A DNA stretch of 64,000 bases from Drosophila persimilis (GCF_003286085.1 NW_020825491.1:124001-188000), one strand, 5' to 3'. Positions 10,097-19,884 are shown, numbered from the stretch's first letter. Numbers and translations are program-made. The notes: generated by a model from the sequence alone, not told the origin.

Positions 10097-11582
10097 ATTA
10101 AAAAATGTTCCGGCATGTAACTCCATAGTTCAACACTTTCAACATGTGCGTAACGAGCTACAAGCAGGAAGCGTTTTAATGAAAACCTCTCGAAAACGCA
10201 GATCGCCGCTGGACATCATAGGAAACGTAGCAAGCAGCCTTTTTGGTGTTCTCGACGCAAAATACGCAGAAGAGATGACTCAAGTAATTGAGAAAGTGAA
10301 AACCAATGAAGACTTTCTACTACATCTGCTCCAAAACCAAACATCAATTGTCGACGCGACAATAAACGTAGTCAGAAAAGACAAAGTAACAACTGATAAT
10401 CGCCTAAAAATTTTGGAACAGCATATGGCTACTATCAACCGAGAAAGAGGGTCATATCACAGCGATCAGTTGACTCAAGCGTACTTAGGACTAATAGCAC
10501 AATTAACCCTGCTCACAACAACTCTCCAACGAATGCAGTCCGACATATCTGATGTCCTAATCGGTATTCATCATCGGAGAATAAGCTCCACGCTGGTGTC
10601 TCCCGAGCAACTAATAGATCAACTAGACCAGATACGGGATCATTTGCCACAAGATCAAATGCTGCCGGTCACAACGAAGGAGGTGATTCAACTATACAGA
10701 ATCATGCGAGCCGAAGGAACCCCGACTGCAAAACACGTCATCTTCAAACTGACGTTACCGCTGGTTTCAACAGCTCAGCTCGAAGTTTTCAGCATCATCC
10801 CAATTCCGTTTTGGGATTCAACAAGCTGGAGTCTTTTTGACCTCAGAACCACCATAATAACGGTGAACATCCACCGAGACCAGTTCATGGGCACTACCCA
10901 AGAGGAATTCCGACGTTGTATTAAAGTACACAACGAGGAGTTCATCTGCTTTGACCATCAGACGATCTTCAATGTGGACGATCGCTGTGAGCTTCAACTG
11001 TTTAACAATAAAACAGAAACACTGTGTCAGGTAACACACACAAAGGCTGACACGGTGTGGCTAAAAACTCAGCATCCAAATAATTGGATCTTCGCAACGC
11101 ATTCTACAACCAAACTTCAAGCAGTATGCAACGGAGTTCCGTCAACCATAACACTGGAAGGAACTGGTCTACTCTCCATGTCCCCTGGTTGCACTGCTCG
11201 CAATACTGAAGTAAGCATCAGCACCTTCAGCACCACAATCAGCGAAGTAAAATCGACTTACACTCGGTTTGATGACGTGAGCCCACCGGAGACATCACCC
11301 TCGCCACCAATGTGGCAACTGAAGAACCAGACATCAGACTTTCTTCAAGAACTTGATGATCTACGCCAGCAACTATCAACCATCAATCATACCGAGCTGC
11401 CACACCATCTCACCACCGTGCAGCACCATCAACTCGCTGCTTACGCAACTCTAGCAATATTAATTTTATTGATCATTGCCTTCATTTTCCGGGAGAAATA
11501 TCAACTATGGAAACCAAGGCTGTTTGTAGTGGAGCGGATCGAGGATCAATTATCCAACGGCGAGGTGTATGTTCCAGTATAA
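10062..11582 (+). pseudogene. Env-like membrane fusion protein of BEL A, interrupted near its C-terminus
   Basis: An open frame of about 480 residues of gypsy-Env/baculovirus-F type. A furin-like basic site (RKRRS, near 10195) is followed by a Gly/Ala/Ile-rich fusion-peptide-like segment and a long heptad-like coiled-coil region (10250-10600). A Cys-bearing ectodomain and one hydrophobic membrane segment (LAILILLIIAFIF, near 11450-11490) follow, then a short basic tail. The region before the furin site is only about 45 residues and has no signal peptide, so most of the surface subunit is missing. At 11520 the BEL B LTR interrupts the cytoplasmic tail. The last 19 codons of this reading (from 11521) are LTR sequence, and the native tail resumes at 19885. 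Not expected to be functional. Confidence 0.75.
11516..11520. repeat. Target-site duplication of BEL B, left (AAGGC)
   Basis: The five bases AAGGC directly left of the left LTR recur directly right of the right LTR at 19880-19884. Five-base duplications are usual for BEL/Pao integration. This fixes both ends of the BEL B element. Confidence 0.95.
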
Positions 11583-11884
11583 ACTCCTAGCAGTCGTCAC
11601 AGAAAGGAAAGGCCGATGGGTTTCGTTGTGTGTATATATATATATTGTTCATGTAGTTATTGGGTATTCGCGCGGTATGTCGACAGGTTGAAGCGGGGGT
11701 GAAAACGTAACTGACTCTCTAAACCTTATGATCTATGCTTTATGCTGCCTTTATGCTGCGGTGAGCGCCGTGTGGATCGTGGATTGTGGATCCGAGCGCC
11801 CCTCCGAGCGCGCGAGCGCGAGCCGGGACCGAGGCGCGCGGAGCCGGCACAGTGCGCGGAAACTGTCTATTGCTGGCCTGAACA
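11521..11884 (-). repeat. BEL B 3' LTR
   Basis: 364 bases, near-identical to 19511-19879. On the plus strand it begins TGTTTGTAGTGG and ends GGCCTGAACA. It differs from the other LTR in a small insertion (GTGGATCGTGGATTGTGG) and in the number of GAGCGCCCCTCC units. The adjacent 11885-11900 is C-rich on the plus strand, which makes the polypurine tract on the element's strand. Confidence 0.95.
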
Positions 11885-11927
11885 TCCTCCCCCCCCCTTG
11901 CAGGATTGCAAAGTATAATGGGGTGGC

Positions 11928-12875
11928 CTATGGCTGGGTGCACGCCCCCGACACGATCCATCCAAAAACGGTGCTCTGGGCCACCGGCAGGCCGTCCTCA
12001 CGCGCAAGGAACCCGGGCTGGATCACCTTCGGGTAGACATCTGCTCCCAAGATGAGCGAGATTGTCGCCGGTCGATGGAATTGTTCATCGGCAAGCCTCA
12101 GGTCACCGAAACGCGCCCGCACGGAATCGCTCAGCTGTCGGATAGGCGTGCGGATGCGCACACGGGGCTCGACCTTGAGCATCGTTTCCAACTGGAAGTC
12201 GCCCATTTTGGCGCGGATCACCGCCGTACACACTTTCTCGTCCCCCACACAAGTGGTGGGCAACTTGAAGGCGCTGGCCAAGGAGTCGTCAATATAGCTC
12301 ACCGGCGTGCATGGGTCGATGAGCGCCGCCGTCTCGAAGTTTTTGGAACCCGTATCCAAGACCACCAGCGCCGTCGGGAGTATGATGAGGCTTCGATGTT
12401 GTAGAAGTGAGTCGACGGATGGTGCCGGGGGCCCTGCCACGGGGCGGCTCACGGGGAGACGCGGGCGGCGGTCGGCGTGGGCCGACGTGGATGGCGACGA
12501 TGCAGCCGAGGCTGAGCGGGCTGGACGCCGAGGTCGGCGTTTGACGTGGGGCGCTGTAGATGGCGACGATGCTCCTGAGGCCGAGCGGACTGGACGACGA
12601 GACGAGGGTATGTGGAGTAGAGTGTGGTGGTTTTTGCCACACACCCGGCATAGCCCGCCACTGCGACAATCCTGGCCGGAGTGTTGGTGGGCCAGGCAGT
12701 TCCCGCAATATTTGTTAATGAGGACAGCTCGGAGTCTCTTCTCAGGGCTCAGGCGAAGGAAATGGTGACAGGTCCGTAGCGGATGAATTCCTCGGCAGAC
12801 CCGGCAACGGTACGAGTTGATCCCTCGATCACGCCGGCTCTCCGTGGTGCGGCTGGCGCGGATCCGTGGGGCCAT
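11928..12875 (-). CDS. Third ORF of BEL B: Gag-knuckle plus protease-like protein
   Basis: A 315-residue ORF between the integrase and the 3' LTR, on the element's strand. Residues about 20-85 carry three Cys/His groups (CRVCRGIHPLRTCHHF, CGNCLAHQHSGQDC, CRVCGKNHHTLLH) like those of BEL Gag. Residues about 90-145 are a Pro/Arg/Ser linker made of two similar units of about 20 residues. Residues about 170-310 look like the BEL DUF1758 peptidase, ending in the typical LILGADVYPKVI and STVFGWIVSG boxes. The expected active site D-S/T-G appears as ALIDPCTPVSYI, so the catalytic Gly is replaced by Cys. BEL B already has its own knuckles and protease at 15412-16989, so this is a second, divergent set in the env position. 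Function unknown. It could be a captured Gag-PR fragment of another BEL family. Confidence 0.7.
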   Translation of the reverse strand: MAPRIRASRTTESRRDRGINSYRCRVCRGIHPLRTCHHFLRLSPEKRLRAVLINKYCGNCLAHQHSGQDCRSGGLCRVCGKNHHTLLHIPSSRRPVRSASGASSPSTAPHVKRRPRRPARSASAASSPSTSAHADRRPRLPVSRPVAGPPAPSVDSLLQHRSLIILPTALVVLDTGSKNFETAALIDPCTPVSYIDDSLASAFKLPTTCVGDEKVCTAVIRAKMGDFQLETMLKVEPRVRIRTPIRQLSDSVRARFGDLRLADEQFHRPATISLILGADVYPKVIQPGFLAREDGLPVAQSTVFGWIVSGACTQP

Positions 12876-12962
12876 GTCTGGATGAGGATGGAACTAGGAT
12901 GGAATAGAGAAGTCGAAGAAGTATTAGTACGGAGCTGTGAATGGGACAAGTGCACATTCACG

Positions 12963-15314
12963 TTATTGTTGGATGGAACTACGGGGTTCTACTGGCAGGA
13001 GAACGACCTTGACAATCGGTCTTTTGAGGGTACCGCGGGCAGTAAGGATATCCACCACACGGACCCTGTCGTCGGCACCGGGATACACGGAAGTTATCCT
13101 TCCGAGCCGCCATTCGTTGGACGGCAGGTTATCCTCCTTGATGACCACCATATCGCCAACCTGCAGATTTGGCGTCGGCGTCTGCCACTTAGTCCGCTTG
13201 TGGAGCTCCTTGAGGTATTCCTCCTTCCACCTTTGACAGAACTGTTGGTTGAGGGCCTTCAAATGCTGCCACCGATTGATGATCGAATTAAGGTTCCCCT
13301 TTATTTCGGGCTCGGCCGTACTCATTAAGGGCCCCCCAATAAGGAAGTGCCCGGGAGTGAGGGCTAGCAGCTCCGTCGGATCATCGGACATCGGTGAGAG
13401 CGGCCTGGAATTGAGGCACGCTTCAATCTTCGCGAGCAGCGTAGAAAGCTCTTCAAACGTATACCTCCGAGTGGACGTGGCCTTGTAGAAGAGAGTTTTG
13501 AAACTCTTCACTCCGGCTTCCCATAGGCCTCCCATATGTGGAGCTCCTGGTGGGATGAAGCGCCACGAAACCCGCTGATGGCTATACGCATCAGTCACCG
13601 AGTCCCTAAACGCGTCAAGGAAGTCACTGGAAAGCAGGGTTGCTGCACCAACAAAAGTTTTTCCATTATCTGAATGGATACGCTGTGGACATCCGCGCCT
13701 TGCGACGGTGAGGTCGGACGTGGGTTCTAAATGTATCGCCTTTGTGGAAAAACACACGAATACGCACACATACCCCTTCGTGATCAGACATGCTCTCCCT
13801 GTATAGTTCCGTATTTCGAAAGGACCCGCGTAATCAATCCCGGTATGCGTAAACGGTCTGGAAAAGGACGACCGCTCGGTTGGGAGATCTCCCATCATTT
13901 GGGTTTGCAACCTTCTTTTGTGAATAACGCAGACCTTGCAGGAGTTCACAACCCCCTTCATAAGCCTTTGAACCTTTGGAATCCAATACTTTGATCGAAT
14001 GAGGCGCACCATCAATTGGTTGCCGCCATGAAGAGTTATCCGGTGTGTAAATTGCGCGAGAAGGCGAGACAATCGACAATTATATGGGAGAATGATTGGA
14101 TGTCGTTCGTCGTATCTAAGCACTTCAGAGCCTGCGACACGGCCGCATGCTCTGATCAACCCATGGCGGTCTAGGAAAGGGTTCATGTTCAGGATAGAAC
14201 TTGACCTTGGCGTTGGCCGCTTACCGCTTAGGCAGCGATACTCCTCGGGATATTCTCTACGCTGCGTCTCTAGGATAAGAGTTTTTTCAGCTTCGGTAAT
14301 TTCGCCGCTCGTAAGATGGCCCTTTTGCGCGGTGGCTAACTTCCGGCAGCGCTTGGTGAAGCGCAGGATATATGCACGGACTCGTAGAGCTCTCTCCAGA
14401 TTGGAGAATCGTTCGAGGAAGTCTTCGGCTGGGTTGAGTGCGAAATGGGCTTTTACAGTTCGCTGCTCTAAGGTCATAACGGGGGAGTTATTAACTGGTG
14501 CCGGCCATTGATCTCGGCCCTTCTGCAGCCAAGTTGGTCCGTGCCACCAGAGTTGGTTCTCCACCAACTCCTGTAACGGCACGCCTCTGCTGGCTAAGTC
14601 CGCGGGGTTCTGTTCGGATGGAACGTGGCACCACTTCTCAATATCGGTCGCTTGAGATATCCTAGTCACTCGGTTGGCCACGAACGTGGTCCAGTGACAC
14701 GCGGGCTTTGCCAGCCAGGCGAGGACTATGGTGGAATCGGTCCAGCAATAGCAGCTCGTACTTGCTGTTGGCATATTCGGCAGGATAGCCGCCGCCATTT
14801 CGGACAAAAGCACTGCCCCGCAAAGCTCTAACCGGGGGAGCGACACGGTTTTCACGGGTGCGACTCGCGTTTTCGCTGTGAGAAGCTGCACCTCGACCAA
14901 ACGGTCAACCTCAATGCGGACGTAGATGGCGGCACCGTAAGCCCTCTCGGATGCATCGCAGAACCCATGATGTTCGACTTTTACCGCTGGCCGGGAGCCG
15001 ACCCATCTTGGAATATGGATTTGGTCGAGAGCGGAGTAGCTCCGCAGGAAACTTTGCCAGCGCTGGCGCATCTCGCTTGGAAGCTCATCGTCCCATCCCA
15101 GGTCCCGCAACCAGATTTCTTGCATGAAGATCTTGGATCGAACAATGAATGGGGCCAACCACCCCGCGGGGTCGAACAGCCTTGCGATCTTGGACAGAAC
15201 TGCTCGCTTGGTGTATGACGACTCAGGCGCTAACTCGGGAGGGACAAAAAAAAACTCGTCTGAAGTCGCTTTCCAGCGAATCCCGAGAGTCTTAGCCGTG
15301 CTCTCTTCCTCCAT
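12963..15314 (-). CDS. BEL B pol, second part: end of RT, RNase H, integrase
   Basis: A 783-residue frame. It opens with the RT thumb/connection (TAKTLGIRWKA, SKIARLFDPAGWLAPF). The RNase H-like region follows (FCDASERAYGAAIYV near 14950, TDSTIVLAWL near 14730, NPADLASRG near 14590). The integrase comes last: zinc region LHGGNQLMVRL...CKVC near 13900-14030, core D of GIDYAGPF near 13835, HSDNGKTFVG near 13665, GGLWEAGVK near 13510, LTPGHFLIGGP near 13330 and WRLGRITSVYPG near 13085. The ATG at 15314 is internal. True pol reading enters from 15412-16989, but a short deletion just after YVDD shifts the frame. No env follows. The ORF at 11928-12875 takes that place. Confidence 0.85.
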   Translation of the reverse strand: MEEESTAKTLGIRWKATSDEFFFVPPELAPESSYTKRAVLSKIARLFDPAGWLAPFIVRSKIFMQEIWLRDLGWDDELPSEMRQRWQSFLRSYSALDQIHIPRWVGSRPAVKVEHHGFCDASERAYGAAIYVRIEVDRLVEVQLLTAKTRVAPVKTVSLPRLELCGAVLLSEMAAAILPNMPTASTSCYCWTDSTIVLAWLAKPACHWTTFVANRVTRISQATDIEKWCHVPSEQNPADLASRGVPLQELVENQLWWHGPTWLQKGRDQWPAPVNNSPVMTLEQRTVKAHFALNPAEDFLERFSNLERALRVRAYILRFTKRCRKLATAQKGHLTSGEITEAEKTLILETQRREYPEEYRCLSGKRPTPRSSSILNMNPFLDRHGLIRACGRVAGSEVLRYDERHPIILPYNCRLSRLLAQFTHRITLHGGNQLMVRLIRSKYWIPKVQRLMKGVVNSCKVCVIHKRRLQTQMMGDLPTERSSFSRPFTHTGIDYAGPFEIRNYTGRACLITKGYVCVFVCFSTKAIHLEPTSDLTVARRGCPQRIHSDNGKTFVGAATLLSSDFLDAFRDSVTDAYSHQRVSWRFIPPGAPHMGGLWEAGVKSFKTLFYKATSTRRYTFEELSTLLAKIEACLNSRPLSPMSDDPTELLALTPGHFLIGGPLMSTAEPEIKGNLNSIINRWQHLKALNQQFCQRWKEEYLKELHKRTKWQTPTPNLQVGDMVVIKEDNLPSNEWRLGRITSVYPGADDRVRVVDILTARGTLKRPIVKVVLLPVEPRSSIQQ

Positions 15315-15411
15315 CTCCAGAAAATCTGTGTGGAGACGATGAGCACTCGGAATTCCTGCCAGAATAGCTTTGTGGTTTGAAGTCCACTTCCGCAGCGGAA
15401 AACCTGCAGAG

Positions 15412-16989
15412 CTAACCGGCTAGGACATCGTCGACATACATGAATGATCGGATAATGCGACTTGCTTTCGGATGTCTGGACTGGACGTCGCTTGCTAGCT
15501 GTTGCAACACTCGGATGGCAAGAAAAGGAGCGCAATTGACTCCGAAGGTTACGGTCTTAAGTTCATAGTCGCGGATGAGTCCCTCCTTGTTTCGAAATAA
15601 TATTCGCTGGAAAGGGGTGTGTTTCGGGTCAACCCAAATTTGGCGATACATCTTGGTGATGTCCGCGTTGAAAACGTACCGGAAATAACGCCACTTCAGG
15701 ATCTGGAGGGTCAAGTCAGATTGGAGGACCGGGCCGGCGTGCAGAAGATCATTCAAACTCACACCGTTGGTCGACGGGCTGGATGCGTTAAATACCACGC
15801 GGACCTTCGTGGTAGTGCTCTCAGGCTTGAAGACAGCGTGGTGCGGAAGGTAGTAGGTTGAGGACCCATGAGTCGGAGGAACTTCTGTCATATGTTCAAG
15901 CTCTAGGTATTCTTGGATTACGGTGTCGTACTGCTCTTGTAGGGGACCGTTTCTTTTCAAGCGATTTTCGTTTCTTAGGAACTGGGCCAGCGCGGCTGCC
16001 CTTGAATACCCCAGATCTGATCCGAGATGATCTGGGTCGCGAAACGGTAACGTGACGACGTATTTCCCGCTTGGCGTTCTTGACGTAGTTCGGAGGAAAT
16101 TTCTTTCGCAGTACGAATCCGACTCGCTTTCTATTTTAGTAGGAATGTCCTCCACCTCCCAAAACTTTGTGAGGAGTTTGTCCAACGGAGTCTCTAGCTC
16201 GGTGGAAATTTGCGTGGAGAAGGATGCGACCCGGCCTTGTACCGTGTTTGACACTGGGCCTGTAAGAACCCACCCGAAAATGGTTTCCTGTCCGAGGAGA
16301 GATCCACAGATGTTCGTCTGTGAGCCGCTCAAGAGGATGGATGGAAGGATGTCGGCACCAATCAGGACATCTATTTGTGAGCTTTCGTAAAATGTCGGGT
16401 CTGCCCATGGCAGGTTCGGCAAGTCTCGCAACGAGTGTTGCGGGATCGGATGGGAGGGAAGGCTGCCTGATAGTTCCGGCAGGACATAGGCTGTGGCGTC
16501 CAATTGTAAGCCCGGCTTAGTCGGGGAACGGATGGAAAAATGGCAGAGTTTCTTGGACTGAGCGGATATTGTCTGATTGAGGCCCGAGACCTGTGCCTGG
16601 GCGAGTCGGAATGGCAACTTAATGATCTGGAAGAGACGTTCCGTAATGAACGTCGCCTCGGAGCCCGGGTCGATTAGAGCGCGGGCGCGAAAATTTGTCC
16701 CCAAGTGGCAAATATTAATAATAGCCGTGCCTAGGAGTACCGCCCTCTTGCCGGAGGCGAAATAGTTCTGAACGCTAGGCTGCGCTTCGGCAGAAGTCGG
16801 AAGTGGTACGGAATTGGGCACGGATTGGCTGGAAACTGGAGTGCCACGGTGCAGCAGCGTATGATGCCGGTCTCCACACGTGTTGCAGTTGTGGGCGCTT
16901 TGGCATTCACGAATCTGGTGACCTCTTGCGAAACAGTTTAAGCAAAGCATTTTTTGCTTAATATAGCTGGAGCGAGCATCAGGTCTCAT
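15412..16989 (-). CDS. BEL B pol, first part: zinc knuckles, protease, start of RT
   Basis: A 525-residue frame with two knuckles (CLNCFARGHQIREC, CNTCGDRHHTLLH) near 16860-16945. A DUF1758-type protease follows, with active site ALIDPGSEATFI near 16660 and IDVLIGADILP near 16360. The RT half has HHAVFKPESTTTKVRVVFNAS near 15800, LNDLLHAGP near 15740, FNADITKMYRQIW near 15660, FGVNCAPFLAIRV near 15530 and the catalytic YVDD near 15430. It stops with a TAG two codons after YVDDVL. The next conserved block, FPLRKWTSN, appears shortly after in another frame, so a deletion of some 20-odd codons with a frameshift lies here. Upstream the same frame runs back to a TGA at 17050 and beyond it into gag. 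Confidence 0.85.
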   Translation of the reverse strand: MRPDARSSYIKQKMLCLNCFARGHQIRECQSAHNCNTCGDRHHTLLHRGTPVSSQSVPNSVPLPTSAEAQPSVQNYFASGKRAVLLGTAIINICHLGTNFRARALIDPGSEATFITERLFQIIKLPFRLAQAQVSGLNQTISAQSKKLCHFSIRSPTKPGLQLDATAYVLPELSGSLPSHPIPQHSLRDLPNLPWADPTFYESSQIDVLIGADILPSILLSGSQTNICGSLLGQETIFGWVLTGPVSNTVQGRVASFSTQISTELETPLDKLLTKFWEVEDIPTKIESESDSYCERNFLRTTSRTPSGKYVVTLPFRDPDHLGSDLGYSRAAALAQFLRNENRLKRNGPLQEQYDTVIQEYLELEHMTEVPPTHGSSTYYLPHHAVFKPESTTTKVRVVFNASSPSTNGVSLNDLLHAGPVLQSDLTLQILKWRYFRYVFNADITKMYRQIWVDPKHTPFQRILFRNKEGLIRDYELKTVTFGVNCAPFLAIRVLQQLASDVQSRHPKASRIIRSFMYVDDVLAG

Positions 16990-17049
16990 CTGAAGGAATT
17001 GAGGGCATACCCGGATCGGATGGTTCTCTTTGGAGCAAAGATCACACGC

Positions 17050-18321
17050 TCACCGCTTCGGATCCACAGTTGTTCCGAAAGGGTGAACCCTCCTTGCAAC
17101 AGGGCTCTCGTGGGAACGGAAAGGGTTGGGATTGCCCTTTGACCTCTCTGACATGGGTAGACTCGCCCTGGAGTGGGCCTGAGTCTCCATGCCTGGATGG
17201 CCGTCCTCGGTCACCTCGAGAGACAGGTACCGCTCCGCCAGGAACTTGTCCATAGCGTGCCAGGTGGGAATTTCGGACTTGTGTGTCACGGACTGCTCCC
17301 AAAGCTCCAAAGTCGTTTTCGGCAACTTCGCGGATATGAGGTACACTAACACTCCGTCAGCGAAAATGCTGTCTGTGGAGACCTCGGAGTGGTTGAGTGT
17401 CGTAAGGCACTTGTGGACGGCCCTCTGAAGCTCTTTTAGCGCTGCAGCTGACTCGGTGCGGATTTGGGGCAGACTGAAAAGGATCTTCAGCTGGGCTTTG
17501 AGTATCAGCCTCTTGTTCTGGAAACGCTCACGGAGGGCGCTCCATGCGGACGCGAACCCTTCGTTCGTGAGTGGAGCCTGTGCCACTATGTCGTGGGCCT
17601 CACCGCTTGTTTTTTTGTTGAGGTGGAACAGTTTTTCTACTGGAGCCAACCTCGGGTTCTCTATATATATGGCGGTGAACAGGTCTCGGAACGTGGGCCA
17701 CTGCTGATAGTCCCCACTGAAAACTTCAGTGTCACATGGAGGAAGACGGCAACCGCCGGACGTCGGCACTTGAACGGCCAGTTGAGGCGTGTGAGGGACA
17801 GTCGGGGGTTCGAGCTGATCGTTCAGTTCGGCAAGGCATTGCGCGTAGACCGCGTAGCAGTCATCGTACATCCCCTGGACGTCAGCTACCCCCTCTGGAT
17901 CTACTTCCGTTATCGCCTCCACACAGGCATCGAACTCCGCGTCCACCTTCGCCCACAGGCTTCGGAGTTGATCTTGATGGACTTGGGAGAGCGAGCGGGT
18001 TGGTGTGCTAGCATCTGGAGCGCTGAGCTTCTGGTCGAAGCGTGTCAGTCTGCTTGCAGCCAAGGCAAACTTAGACCGTGCGGAACTGGCGGCCGATTGG
18101 GCCATAGTGCTCGGAACCGTGCGAGGGACGACCGAGGGGAGCAACAAGGCGTCAAAGGCATGTGGTGCGTGAGCCCTGGACGTGGTCGGACCTCGCTCAG
18201 TTGGGGCCGGACGGGAAGATGTGGGCGTAGCGATTGAGCCGTTGGAGCTGGGTGGATGGGTTAAACTCAGCGAACTCACCCGCTTAAACTTCTTGCGAGA
18301 TTTCTTCTCACCAGTGGGCAT
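17050..18321 (-). CDS. BEL B Gag
   Basis: A 423-residue ORF starting with an ATG at 18321 after a leader of about 1.2 kb. The N-terminus is basic and Ser/Pro-rich. Residues about 195-380 match the DUF1759 Gag region of BEL elements (FSGDYQQWPTFRDLF, EKLFHLNKKTSGEAHDIV, LPKTTLELWEQSV). It forms the particle shell in known relatives. The ORF ends at an in-frame TGA (CGG TGA GCG). The 20 codons between that stop and the ATG at 16989 stay open in the same frame and encode the first Cys pair (CDLCSKENH), so Gag and Pol form one frame interrupted by a single stop. This is either a point mutation (CGA to TGA is possible) or a readthrough site. No typical readthrough context is seen. Confidence 0.8.
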   Translation of the reverse strand: MPTGEKKSRKKFKRVSSLSLTHPPSSNGSIATPTSSRPAPTERGPTTSRAHAPHAFDALLLPSVVPRTVPSTMAQSAASSARSKFALAASRLTRFDQKLSAPDASTPTRSLSQVHQDQLRSLWAKVDAEFDACVEAITEVDPEGVADVQGMYDDCYAVYAQCLAELNDQLEPPTVPHTPQLAVQVPTSGGCRLPPCDTEVFSGDYQQWPTFRDLFTAIYIENPRLAPVEKLFHLNKKTSGEAHDIVAQAPLTNEGFASAWSALRERFQNKRLILKAQLKILFSLPQIRTESAAALKELQRAVHKCLTTLNHSEVSTDSIFADGVLVYLISAKLPKTTLELWEQSVTHKSEIPTWHAMDKFLAERYLSLEVTEDGHPGMETQAHSRASLPMSERSKGNPNPFRSHESPVARRVHPFGTTVDPKR

Positions 18322-19510
18322 GGTTGGCTGATGGATTTGCGATAACGCGTATCAGAGTCGCAAAGCAGGTGAGCGGAAATGGAGAAGTGGAAGTTTTGAA
18401 CGACGAACCGTGGATATGTGGCCTTGGCGGAATTTATCGCGAGTATTTATATAGTAGAAGTCGGGCACCGTGGCCGGAATATAAATATAAAATACTACGA
18501 TCAAATACAAAAAAAAAATGTCCAACCAATAGCGACTAATGGATGAGCAATGATATTGATGCACAAGGTCCGCCTATATAGAGTCGGTTGCAAACCGAAT
18601 GTTCAAAACAATATACCCTTGAAAAGCAGGGTAGCGCGGCACCGAAAAATATTCTCCCACCAACAACAACGCACCCACCATCGCTGCTGTTGCTTGTATG
18701 TGTGTGTGTGTATGGGTGTAAGTGCTAGGTACCGTGGCTTGGATTAACGACCCCCCCTTTTGACGAGATTGAAACAACGGGTAAAAAAAAACGGAGTAAC
18801 CGTTTTATATACAATACAATACAATATATGTATGTATATACAGATGTGCAAGAGTTGTTAGTTGAAAATGCGTGCGCATATGTAAGATGATATGTATGGA
18901 GTCGTGTTTTATTTTTATTGGCAATATAATGAGTTAAATAAAGATTGGTTGTGATTTGTGATTTGTTATTCTATATTCTTTAAAACAAACGAAAGAACTA
19001 TAACCCGTTGAGCATGCACGGAATGAACAACAAATTAATTGCAAGAATATGTCTTTTTGTTTGTTGCCAGCCGCTTGGATTGCGTTGCTTACACATATGT
19101 ACATATGTATGTATGTTGGTGTGCATGTGCATTTGTCAGCAACGAAAGCTCAGCTGGTAGCTGGGAGCGGTAGGAATATGATTTACAGACAGCTATATAT
19201 TAATGTGGGCACTGGATCGGAGGAGGAACGCAGGAGCTAGCTCGGATCAAATTAAACCTTTGGAGAAATAGGAGGCCACAACCGTTGGCAGAACGAAGTA
19301 TGGTTTAATTTGGAGCTAGAGCGAGAAAGGCATATATGTACATATGCCGCGGGAACTCGGACTGGGATGGGAAACTCGCACAAAATCACTGCACTGGTGT
19401 TGGGCACAATCGAAGGGTTGTACTTATCTTACACTTGGAGCGATCCGCCGATGCTGGCTGGGGTGAGCTTCTCCTTATGGGGAAGGCGAAGATCCGGCTC
19501 GAAGGACCAA
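18322..19510 (-). other. BEL B leader with putative primer-binding site
   Basis: 1.19 kb between the 5' LTR and the Gag ATG, with no long ORF. At its LTR side (19491-19510) the element strand reads TTGGTCCTTCGAGCCGGATC, directly after the LTR end, where the tRNA primer should pair. The stretch is A/T-rich, with CA/TG dinucleotide runs at 18695-18715 and several TATGTACATATG-like words at 18815-19110. Confidence 0.7.
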
Positions 19511-19879
19511 TGTTTGTAGTGGAGCGGATCGAGGATCAATTATCCAACGGCGAGGTGTATGTTCCAGTATAAACTCCTAGCAGCCGTCACAGAAAGGAAA
19601 GGCCGATGGGTTTCGTTGTGTGTATATATATATATTGTTCATGTAGTTATTGGGTATTCGCGCGGTATGTCGACAGGTTGAAGCGGGGGTGAAAACGTAA
19701 CTGACTCTCTAAACCTTATGATCTATGCTTTATGCTGCCTTTATGCTGCGGTGAGCGCCGTGTGGATTGTGGATCCGAGCGCCCCTCCGAGCGCCCCTCC
19801 GAGCGCGCGAGCGCGAGCCGGGACCGAGGCGCGCGGAGCCGGCACAGTGCGCGGAAACTGTCTATTGCTGGCCTGAACA
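19511..19879 (-). repeat. BEL B 5' LTR
   Basis: 369 bases, TG...CA, the partner of 11521-11884. Because the element reads on the minus strand, this is the promoter-bearing copy. A TATATATATATA tract lies near 19624-19635. It is followed on the right by the AAGGC duplication at 19880-19884. Confidence 0.95.
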
Positions 19880-19884
19880 AAGGC

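Larger units (their letters stand above)
5660..11520 (+). mobile_element. BEL/Pao retroelement with env-like ORF (BEL A), 5' truncated
   Basis: A plus-strand element with Gag C-terminus, protease, reverse transcriptase, RNase H, integrase and an Env-like ORF in order. The 5' LTR, leader and Gag N-terminus are missing. The element goes on after the BEL B insertion, at 19885-20500, where the end of env and a probable 3' LTR are found. The 5-bp repeat AAGGC at 11516-11520 and 19880-19884 is the target duplication of BEL B and shows that the two parts were once adjacent. The order PR-RT-RH-IN-env resembles the roo lineage. The pol frames are broken in several places, so the copy is old relative to BEL B. 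Confidence 0.85.
11521..19879 (-). mobile_element. BEL/Pao LTR retrotransposon (BEL B), young and complete in outline
   Basis: A fully bounded element of 8,359 bases on the minus strand. It has LTRs of 369 (right, 5') and 364 (left, 3') bases with TG...CA ends. The sequence next to the 5' LTR reads TTGGTCCTTCGAGCCGGATC and fits a primer-binding site. A purine tract (AAGGGGGGGGGAGGA) sits next to the 3' LTR, and the target duplication is AAGGC. Inside are a 1.2-kb leader, gag, pol and a third ORF where env would be. The LTRs differ only by a few small indels in a GAGCGCCCCTCC repeat and a few substitutions, so insertion was recent. The copy is still not intact: there is an in-frame TGA between gag and pol and a small deletion just after the RT YVDD box. 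Confidence 0.95.

Noticed and set aside
12307-12768. Plus-strand Arg-rich ORFs over the BEL B third ORF
   Set aside because: Antisense shadows in GC-rich sequence. The minus-strand frame has conserved knuckle and protease motifs.
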